Positions 6,872 through 12,298 of a stretch of DNA of 12,298 nt are shown here, piece by piece (the first letter of the stretch is position 1; every line of letters begins with the position of its first letter). The DNA is taken from positions 1-12,298 of the forward strand of contig JBOGWB010000101.1 of assembly GCA_050693035.1 (NCBI GenBank), read 5' to 3'. A model generated the notes under the pieces. That model was given only the letters and a program-made list of their open reading frames with translations, was not told the DNA's origin and made no database searches. The DNA is from DASYVD01 sp050693035. GTDB taxonomy: Bacteria; Actinomycetota; UBA4738; CALAEC01. Position numbers and translations under genes: made by a program.

Positions 6872-8028
6872 CAGCGCGCCTCGATCAGCTCTGCAGCCCG
6901 GCGGCGGGCCCACCTGTCGGCACGGTCCAGCGTGACCAACGAGACGACCGACGCCGGCTCGTGCTCGTCGAGAACCTGGGCCACGACGTTGGCGATACCC
7001 GTCAGAGGGATCTTGCCCCCGAGGAAGGCCATCACCCCCACCTCGTTGGCCGCATTGAGCGCCGACGGGAAGGTGGCGCCCATCCTGCCGGCGCGGTAGG
7101 CGAGGTCGAGTGCGGGGAACGCCTCCACGTCAACCGGCTCGAAGCTGAGCTTCCTCAGCGACGGCAGGTCGAGCGATCGAACGCCCTTGCCGAGACGATC
7201 CGGATACGCCAGGGCCAGCTGGATGGGCAGGCGCATGAGGGGCTCCGCCAGCTGGGCGATCATGCTCCCGTCGGTAAACTCGGCGAGCCCGTGGATGATG
7301 CTCTCGGGGTGAACCACCACGTCGATCTGGGAGTACTCCAGCCGGAACAGGTAGTGGGCCTCGATGACCTCCAGGCCCTTGTTCATGAGGGTGGCCGAGT
7401 CGATGGTGATCTTCGGTCCCATCTTCCACGTCGGGTGAGCCAAGGCTTCCTTGACGGACGCCTTGGCCAGCTCGTCTCGGGTCCACCCTCGGAACGGCCC
7501 CCCCGAGGCGGTCAGGATCACTCGCCGGAGGTCCTCCCGTCTCTCACCCCGAAGGCACTGGGCCAGCGCGGCGTGCTCGGAGTCCACGGGGATCAAGCGC
7601 TCCGGCTCCCCCTTCACCAGGTCGAGGACCAACTCACCCCCGACCACCAGGCTCTCCTTGTTTGCCAGGGCCAGCAGCTTCCCGGATTGAAGCGCGGCCA
7701 GCGTGGGAGGAAGCCCCACCGCACCGACCATGGCGTTCACCACCATGTCCGCGTCGACGTCGCGGGCCAGGCGCTCCGCGGCATCCGGGCCGGTCACGAT
7801 GTCGGGGCTCCGAAGGCCTTCCAGACCCGCGCGGAGCTCCTCCGCGGCGGCCTCTTCGGTCACTCCCACCACCGGGGGCATGAACTCCCGGACCTGTCCG
7901 ACCAGCAGTTCATGTTTGGTCGCGGCGGCCAGAGCCACGATCTCGAACAGATCGGGGTGCCGCCGGACGACGTCGAGAGCCTGGGTCCCGATGGACCCGG
8001 TGGACCCGAGGATGATCAGCCTGCGCAC
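6871..8028 (-). CDS. dxr: 1-deoxy-D-xylulose 5-phosphate reductoisomerase (Dxr/IspC)
   Basis: The 385-residue cytoplasmic enzyme converts DXP to MEP with NADPH, the committed step of the MEP pathway also served by ispG in this cluster. The NADPH-binding glycine motif GSTGSIG is at 8-14. LANKES is at 121-126. The metal site is formed by D149 and E151 (PVDSEH) and E220 (MNKGLEVIEAH). The HPESIIHG and MGATFPSALNAANE motifs of the catalytic and C-terminal domains are intact. The length is normal. GTG at 8028 fits the family start (RRLIILGSTGSIG); the upstream CTGGGG is a weak ribosome-binding site. Its stop overlaps the protease ATG. A 135-base gap with a repeat separates it from cdsA, so it may have its own promoter, though I see no clear one. 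Confidence 0.97.
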   Translation of the reverse strand: MRRLIILGSTGSIGTQALDVVRRHPDLFEIVALAAATKHELLVGQVREFMPPVVGVTEEAAAEELRAGLEGLRSPDIVTGPDAAERLARDVDADMVVNAMVGAVGLPPTLAALQSGKLLALANKESLVVGGELVLDLVKGEPERLIPVDSEHAALAQCLRGERREDLRRVILTASGGPFRGWTRDELAKASVKEALAHPTWKMGPKITIDSATLMNKGLEVIEAHYLFRLEYSQIDVVVHPESIIHGLAEFTDGSMIAQLAEPLMRLPIQLALAYPDRLGKGVRSLDLPSLRKLSFEPVDVEAFPALDLAYRAGRMGATFPSALNAANEVGVMAFLGGKIPLTGIANVVAQVLDEHEPASVVSLVTLDRADRWARRRAAELIEAR

Positions 8029-8078
8029 GAACCCCAGGTTACCTGCTCGTCCCGTGAAATTCAGAGGAAACGCTCGGG

Positions 8079-8121
8079 AGGGGGTCCAGGGGGGCAGCAG
8101 CCCCGCGAGGCGAAGCCGAGC
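8079..8121 (+). repeat. Dispersed G-rich repeat, long copy C, in the cdsA-dxr gap
   Basis: Begins with the 16-base core AGGGGGTCCAGGGGGG (8079-8094) and matches the minus-strand copy at 191-233 at 40 of 43 bases. GGGGC at 8091-8095 and GCCCC at 8100-8104 form a small stem around AGCA. Relative to the surrounding genes it is inverted compared with copy A: the genes here read minus while the repeat reads plus. The rest of the 8029-8163 gap holds no gene and no other structure I can defend. Confidence 0.78.
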
Positions 8122-8163
8122 CGGATCCCAGGAGGCAGCGGGCAGCGGTAGAAAAGGTGGGGA

Positions 8164-9849
8164 CTAGAAGAACACGAGACGGAAGAAGTACCAGGCCGCC
8201 GGAGCGGTGAAGAGGATGGAGTCGATGCGGTCGAGGATCCCCCCGTGTCCCGGAAGGATGCTACTCATGTCCTTCACCCCGAGGTCGCGCTTGAACGCGG
8301 ACTCCACGAGGTCCCCCAGGGGCGCGAACACCGCGACGATCAGCGCCAGGCCCACCGCACGCGTGGGTGTGAACGGCACGATGGACGGCACCAGGGCGAT
8401 CGCCACCAGCAACAAGCCGAGGGTGGCTCCGATGGCACCCTCCCACGACTTCGACGGGCTGACCGTGGGCGCCAGGGCCCGGCTCCCCCACAGCGACCCC
8501 ACCGCGTACGCCAGGATGTCGTACAGGATGGTCAGGCCCACGACCACCAGGATGAGGTTCCGCCCCACGCTCCCCGGCAGTCGCAACATCACCAGGGCAA
8601 ACGAAGCGAGGAAGGGTACGTACACCACGCCGAGGAGCGTCGCTCCCACGTCGACGGTGGTTCCCCTGCGCCCCGCCGGGCTGGCAGCCATGTACCACAG
8701 GACGCTCGTGACCATGGCCAGGACCAGACCGAGCAGCACTCCCGGCTCCCCGGCCGCGTACCCGCCGGCCACCGTGAAGAGCCCGGCCACGAGCCCGAGG
8801 GCGGTGGCGGGCTGGCGGCCGCGCATCCGCATCACCGCGTAGAACTCGCCCTGTCCCAGAAGGATCACCGCTCCCGCCAAGAAGGCGAAGGGTGCCTTCC
8901 CCCAGGCCAAGAGGGCCAGAGCCAGCGCGGCCAGGATGACCCCGGTGGCGAAGGCGGCGATCAGATTGCGACCGGGCATCGTCGGCGGATGAGGAGCGAT
9001 CTCCTCGGTCTCCGCGACACCCATCCCCGGCTCCTGCCACGAAGGCGCGCCGCTCCCCCCCGGGATCGCCGCCGCCCCTGCGGTGGGGGGCTCGATGGAT
9101 ACCGTTCCGGGATCTTGGCGAGGAGCTTCCAGGTCGGCCAGCAAGTCTGCTTCCACCTGCTCGGGCGAGGCCCGGAGGCCCTCCGCGAAGTGCTCCGCCG
9201 CGGCCTCGACGGCCTCGAGATCGGGCTTTTCCTCCTCCACCTCGGGACCGGGTCCGTCGGGCTCCCATACCGGTGCCTCCGTCCCCTCCTCAAGGACCTC
9301 GATGGGCTCCTCCGGAGGAACGGGTTCCTCGAACATCCCGAACTCGGCAGCCAACGTCTCCTCGTCCCCCGCCGCCACGTCGGGTTCGGGGGATGCCTCC
9401 TCCGGTTCGCTGGCCTTCCGCCGGGACGCCCGGCCTCCGGCCCCGCGCTTGGCCGCGCCTCGCTTCCTGGTCTTCGCCCCTCCCTCCTCGGGCTCATCTT
9501 TGGCGGCCGCCTCGACCGGGCCAGCCTGCTCCGGGGCTTCGGCGGGCGCATCGCCCTCAGGTGGGGGCAAGTCGACGTACTGGGGCGGGGCCTTCTTCAG
9601 ATCGTCCAGGGTCAGCTCCCGCCGCTCGCCCTCTTCGCCGAGGAGCTCCGCCTCGTCCGGCACGGTGATCTCGGGCCAGTCCGAGTCAGCTGGAACCTCT
9701 CCTTCGGGCCCCTGTGGCCCGGGCTGGAGTGGCTCACTCGGCCCGCCCTGGGGCCAGTCGGGCTCACGGATTGGTTCGAAGAACTTGTCGAGGTCGTCGA
9801 ACAGGTCCTCGACGCTCTCCTCGGGGCGGTCCTCTCCGCGTTTGGGCAT
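8164..9849 (-). CDS. cdsA: Phosphatidate cytidylyltransferase (CDP-diglyceride synthase) with long acidic N-terminal extension
   Basis: The catalytic part (about 291-561) is a polytopic membrane enzyme making CDP-diacylglycerol from phosphatidate and CTP. It has the CdsA signature SAFKRDLGVKDMSSILPGHG running into GILDRID (517-543) and the SPSKSWEG motif (464-471), with about eight hydrophobic segments. The first 290 residues are unusual: rich in Glu, Pro, Ala and Asp, interrupted by a basic block at 126-145 (KTRKRGAAKRGAGGRASRRK), and look disordered. Usual family length is about 260-300, so this is twice normal. ATG at 9849 follows frr by 22 bases and has GGAG nine bases upstream, whereas the internal ATG at 8979 (M291) has no ribosome-binding site; with a single continuous frame this favours a genuine extension. 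Its role is unknown; tethering or regulation are guesses. Confidence 0.95.
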   Translation of the reverse strand: MPKRGEDRPEESVEDLFDDLDKFFEPIREPDWPQGGPSEPLQPGPQGPEGEVPADSDWPEITVPDEAELLGEEGERRELTLDDLKKAPPQYVDLPPPEGDAPAEAPEQAGPVEAAAKDEPEEGGAKTRKRGAAKRGAGGRASRRKASEPEEASPEPDVAAGDEETLAAEFGMFEEPVPPEEPIEVLEEGTEAPVWEPDGPGPEVEEEKPDLEAVEAAAEHFAEGLRASPEQVEADLLADLEAPRQDPGTVSIEPPTAGAAAIPGGSGAPSWQEPGMGVAETEEIAPHPPTMPGRNLIAAFATGVILAALALALLAWGKAPFAFLAGAVILLGQGEFYAVMRMRGRQPATALGLVAGLFTVAGGYAAGEPGVLLGLVLAMVTSVLWYMAASPAGRRGTTVDVGATLLGVVYVPFLASFALVMLRLPGSVGRNLILVVVGLTILYDILAYAVGSLWGSRALAPTVSPSKSWEGAIGATLGLLLVAIALVPSIVPFTPTRAVGLALIVAVFAPLGDLVESAFKRDLGVKDMSSILPGHGGILDRIDSILFTAPAAWYFFRLVFF

Positions 9850-9871
9850 CAGCAGCGCTCCATACCGGCCA

Positions 9872-10432
9872 TCAGACCTCCATCAGCTCCTTCTCCTTGC
9901 CCGAGAGGAGCTCGTCGATCTCGGAGACGTGGCGATCGGTGTGCTTCTGCAGCTCCTTCTCGGCCCTCGCAAGCTCATCTTCCGAGATCGCGTGCTCTCG
10001 CTCAAGCCTTTCGAGCTCTTCCTTGGCGTGGCGACGCACGTTGCGCACGGCCACCCTGCCTTCCTCCGCTCGCTGGTGCACCAGTCGGATGAGCTCCTTC
10101 CGCCGCTCCTCGGTGAGCTGCGGGAAGGGAAGGCGGATCAGCTGCCCGTCGTTTGAGGGGGTGAGCCCGAGGTCCGACTGCATGATGGCCTTCTCGATCT
10201 GCGAGATGGAGTTCCGGTCGTATGGCTGAATGACCAGCAGCCGCGGCTCGGGGACCGAGAACGAGGCCAGCTGGTTCAGAGCCGTGGGGGTGCCGTAGTA
10301 GTCCACGGTGATCCGGCTGAGGATCGCCGGCGTGGCCCGGCCGGTGCGCACCGAGGCGAGCTCTTCGCGGCTGACCGACACCGCTCCCTTCATCTTCTGG
10401 TCGGCCTCCTTGAGCGTGTCGTCGGAGCTCAA
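9872..10432 (-). CDS. frr: Ribosome recycling factor
   Basis: The 186-residue product splits post-termination ribosomes together with EF-G. It has the family landmarks VRTGRATPAIL, VDYYGTPTALNQLAS, EKAIMQSDLGLTP, LTEERRKEL and RVAVRNVRR, and the length matches E. coli RRF (185). I place the start at TTG 10432, not at an ATG: the family needs the helix SSDDTLKEADQKM before the first internal ATG (10393), the TTG overlaps the pyrH stop as TTGA, and GGGGAG lies eight bases upstream. Starting at the internal ATG would cut off conserved helix residues. The frame stays open far upstream through pyrH, but that translation is out-of-frame pyrH. Confidence 0.95.
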   Translation of the reverse strand: MSSDDTLKEADQKMKGAVSVSREELASVRTGRATPAILSRITVDYYGTPTALNQLASFSVPEPRLLVIQPYDRNSISQIEKAIMQSDLGLTPSNDGQLIRLPFPQLTEERRKELIRLVHQRAEEGRVAVRNVRRHAKEELERLEREHAISEDELARAEKELQKHTDRHVSEIDELLSGKEKELMEV

Positions 10433-11193
10433 CGGTCGCTCCCCGAGTGCACCAGTGTTCCGATCTGCTCCCCGGTCACGGCTCGCTTGATGTTCCCTTC
10501 CTTCCGGAAGTCGAACACGATGATGGGCAACTCGTTCTCCATGCACAAGGAGATGGCGGTGGCGTCCATCACCTGGAGGCCCCTCTTCAGAACCTCGATG
10601 TACTCGAGGTCCTCGAACCTCGTGGCCCCGGGGTTGAGGTTGGGGTCGGAGTCGTAGACACCGTCTACACGGGTTCCCTTGAGGATGGCCTCCGCGTGGA
10701 TCTCCAGGGCGATCTGGGCTGCGGTTGTATCCGTGGAGAAGAACGGTCGGCCCAGGCCGGCAGCGAAGATCACCACCCGCCCCTTCTCCAGATGCCGGAT
10801 GGCCCGGCGAGGGATGTAGGGCTCGGCCACCTGGGCCATGGCGATGGCGGTCTGAACTCGGGTCTCCGCGCCGATGCGCTCCAGGCCGTCCTGGAGGGCC
10901 AGGGCGTTCATCACCGTGGCCAGCATGCCGATGTAGTCGGCCCGGGCCCGGTCCATCTCCGGGGCGTCCCGGCCACGCCAGATGTTCCCTCCGCCGACCA
11001 CGACGGCGGTGTGCACGCCCAGCGCCGCCACTTCCTTCAGCTGACGTGCCAGGAGGTTGACCGAGTCGGAGGAGATGCCGAACTCCCGATCGGGCGGGCT
11101 GAAGGCGTCGCCGGAGAGCTTGAGGAGGACCCGACGGTAGAGCGGTCTCGAGCCCAGGCTTGCCACCGGCTCCCCTGCCGGCTCTCTCGCCAC
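10429..11193 (-). CDS. pyrH: UMP kinase
   Basis: The 254-residue cytoplasmic enzyme phosphorylates UMP to UDP in pyrimidine nucleotide synthesis; it belongs to the amino-acid kinase fold, is hexameric in relatives and is regulated by GTP and UTP. Motifs: RRVLLKLSGDAF (20-31), the nucleotide-binding VVVGGGNIWRG (64-74), ADYIGMLATVMNALAL (85-100), FSTDTTAAQIALEI (152-165) and the DGVYDSDP loop (177-184). The GTG at 11193 is preceded by a perfect AAGGAGG four bases upstream, which decides for this start over a GTG nine codons later. It sits between tsf and frr, the standard bacterial order. Confidence 0.97.
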   Translation of the reverse strand: MAREPAGEPVASLGSRPLYRRVLLKLSGDAFSPPDREFGISSDSVNLLARQLKEVAALGVHTAVVVGGGNIWRGRDAPEMDRARADYIGMLATVMNALALQDGLERIGAETRVQTAIAMAQVAEPYIPRRAIRHLEKGRVVIFAAGLGRPFFSTDTTAAQIALEIHAEAILKGTRVDGVYDSDPNLNPGATRFEDLEYIEVLKRGLQVMDATAISLCMENELPIIVFDFRKEGNIKRAVTGEQIGTLVHSGSDR

Positions 11194-11197
11194 GGCG

Positions 11198-11205
11198 CCT
11201 CCTTA
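11198..11205 (-). promoter_or_regulatory. pyrH ribosome-binding site overlapping the tsf stop codon
   Basis: TAAGGAGG on the minus strand contains both the tsf UAA stop and a full AAGGAGG Shine-Dalgarno, 4 bases from the pyrH GTG. A ribosome ending tsf is therefore on top of the pyrH initiation site, which suggests coupled translation. Confidence 0.75.
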
Positions 11206-11805
11206 GGGGATCTCCTCCCCGAGCTTGAACCGGGCGAACCGGCGGACCTCGACCTTCTCGCCCACCTTGCCGCTGGTCTCGCCGATGAGCTCGCCCACGG
11301 TCTTGGTGTCGTCCCTGACGAACGGCTGGTCCAGCAGGCAGTTGTCCTTGTAGAACGCCTCGAGTTTGCCCTGCACGATGCGGTCGATGACGTTGTCGGG
11401 CTTCCCTTGCTCCCGGGCTTGCTCCCCGTACAGCTTCCGTTCGCCCTCGATCACGTCCTCGGGAACATCCTCCCTGGAGATCCACCTCGGGTCCGACGCC
11501 GCGATGTGCATGGCGACGTCTCGGGCCGTCCGACGGAAGTCCTCGGTGTTGGCGACGAAGTCAGTCTCGCAGTTGACCTCGACGAGCACGCCGAGGCGGC
11601 CGTTCATATGGATGTAGGCCTCCACGAGGCCCTCCCGGGCCGTCCGGCCGGCGCGCTTCTTTGCATCGGCCTTGCCCTTCTTGCGCAAGATCTCCACCGC
11701 ACGGTCGAGATCCCCGCCGGTTTCCTCGAGGGCTCGCTTGCAGTCCATCATCCCGGCTCCGGTGATCTCCCGGAGCTTCTTCACTTGTTCTGCCGATATG
11801 GCCAC
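11203..11805 (-). CDS. tsf: Elongation factor Ts, short form
   Basis: The product recycles EF-Tu from GDP to GTP. The 200-residue protein has the N-terminal UBA-like domain (AISAEQVKKLREITGAGMMD then CKRAL, 2-25) and the TDFVAN core motif at 81-86 after VEVNCE. It is about 70-80 residues shorter than the EF-Ts of E. coli or mycobacteria and resembles the short form known from Thermus, which carries one core subdomain instead of two. I chose GTG at 11805: it has GGAGG five bases upstream and gives the universal start. A second GTG at 11841 overlaps the rpsB stop (GTGA) and would add 12 residues (MSVWENPSLEEN) that homologues do not have. Confidence 0.94.
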   Translation of the reverse strand: MAISAEQVKKLREITGAGMMDCKRALEETGGDLDRAVEILRKKGKADAKKRAGRTAREGLVEAYIHMNGRLGVLVEVNCETDFVANTEDFRRTARDVAMHIAASDPRWISREDVPEDVIEGERKLYGEQAREQGKPDNVIDRIVQGKLEAFYKDNCLLDQPFVRDDTKTVGELIGETSGKVGEKVEVRRFARFKLGEEIP

Positions 11806-11810
11806 GTTTT

Positions 11811-11815
11811 CCTCC
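11811..11815 (-). promoter_or_regulatory. Shine-Dalgarno that decides the tsf start
   Basis: GGAGG on the minus strand lies 5 bases before the GTG at 11805 (GGAGG-AAAAC-GTG). It supports the shorter EF-Ts over the frame start at 11841. Confidence 0.75.
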
Positions 11816-11837
11816 AGGGACGGATTCTCCCACACGC

Positions 11838-12298
11838 TCACTCGGGCTCGCCCGGGTCGCCGGCGTCTTCCCCCAGCGAGGGCGTAGCCTCGGCCGACCC
11901 CTCGGCTGCGGTCTCTGAGGCATCGGACTTCGGCTCGGCCGTGATCTCCTCCTCTGGAGCCACCGATACCTCGGTCGATGCCGGTGCCGCGGGGGCCTCC
12001 GCGGCGGCATCCGTCTCGACCGCGCCGGTCCCTTCGGACGGCGCGGGCTTGGCCGCCCGCTCAACCCGATCGGTGACGTCCTTGCCCCGCAAGCGGCGCC
12101 CTTCCTCGATGGCGTCGGCGATGATCGTCGTCACCAGGGTCACCGCCCTGATGGCGTCGTCGTTGCCCGGGATCACGTAATCCACCTCGTCGGGGTCGCA
12201 GTTCGTGTCGACGATGGCCACGACGGGGATTCCGAGCTTGTTCTCCTCGGTCACCGCGATGTGCTCCTTCATCGTGTCGATCACGTAGATCGCCGCGG
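11838..12298 (-). CDS. rpsB: 30S ribosomal protein S2, C-terminal part (5' end outside window)
   Basis: About 152 residues are visible and the frame is open through the window edge (AAIYVIDTMKEHIAV at the boundary). LGIPVVAIVDTNCDPDEVDY followed by VIPGNDDAIRA is the strongly conserved S2 segment. S2 binds the small-subunit head and is needed for S1 recruitment in bacteria that have S1. After the conserved domain (ending near RRLRGKDVTDRVE) comes a tail of about 75-80 residues made mostly of Ala, Glu, Pro, Ser and Asp, which looks disordered; C-terminal extensions of this kind occur on S2 of several actinobacteria. The stop at 11838 is 32 bases before the tsf start, and rpsB-tsf is a near-universal pair. 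The N-terminus and promoter are not in the window. Confidence 0.97.
   Translation of the reverse strand, partial: AAIYVIDTMKEHIAVTEENKLGIPVVAIVDTNCDPDEVDYVIPGNDDAIRAVTLVTTIIADAIEEGRRLRGKDVTDRVERAAKPAPSEGTGAVETDAAAEAPAAPASTEVSVAPEEEITAEPKSDASETAAEGSAEATPSLGEDAGDPGEPE

Noticed and set aside
8079..8094. G-quadruplex in the repeat core
   Set aside because: The core has only two long G-runs separated by TCCA; four suitable tracts with short loops are not present.
8245..10092. 615-residue plus-strand open frame opposite cdsA and frr
   Set aside because: Low-complexity antisense shadow of cdsA/frr codon bias, rich in Arg, Gly, His and Pro, with no domain signal.
10433..11485. Long N-terminal continuation of the frr frame through pyrH
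   Set aside because: Out-of-frame reading of pyrH and tsf, Arg/Gly/Pro-rich, while pyrH itself is unmistakable in another frame; RRF length is right from 10432.

Overview
This window is a compact, GC-rich (mostly G/C third positions) chromosomal housekeeping segment. The gene set and order (rpsB-tsf-pyrH-frr-cdsA-dxr-M50 protease-ispG, then rimP-nusA-ylxR) match the conserved translation, isoprenoid and envelope block of Actinomycetota. GTG and TTG starts, short stop/start overlaps, a possibly leaderless proS and RpsB/NusA with acidic tails fit that assignment. EF-Ts is the short form and prolyl-tRNA synthetase is of the archaeal/eukaryotic type, so I favour an uncultured, deep-branching actinobacterium. 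This placement is an inference from gene content, not a phylogeny.

Layout from right to left on the minus strand: rpsB (3' part only), tsf, pyrH, frr and cdsA are closely spaced (4-base overlap to 32-base gaps). A 135-base gap carrying a dispersed repeat follows, then dxr, a site-2 protease and ispG in tight succession. A plus-strand pair comes next: proS and a small TMEM175-like membrane protein, which converges on ispG with a hairpin between them. Left of proS, a small unrecognised protein runs divergently on the minus strand, followed by rimP-nusA and the first 34 codons of ylxR.

The genes serve protein synthesis (S2, EF-Ts, ribosome recycling, ProRS, RimP, NusA, YlxR), pyrimidine nucleotide supply (PyrH), phospholipid precursor synthesis (CdsA), the MEP isoprenoid pathway (Dxr, IspG) and envelope-stress proteolysis (M50).

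I see no CRISPR, prophage, toxin-antitoxin, transposase or secondary-metabolite system, and no clearly new multi-gene system. The most interesting signals are small: (i) a well-formed intrinsic terminator placed 5 bases before the rimP start codon and just after a -10-like box, which looks like an attenuator for the rimP-nusA operon; (ii) a G-rich dispersed repeat present three times, two copies of which bracket the nusA-ylxR gap; (iii) a CdsA with about 290 extra acidic, disordered-looking N-terminal residues; and (iv) a small conserved-looking protein of unknown function between proS and rimP.
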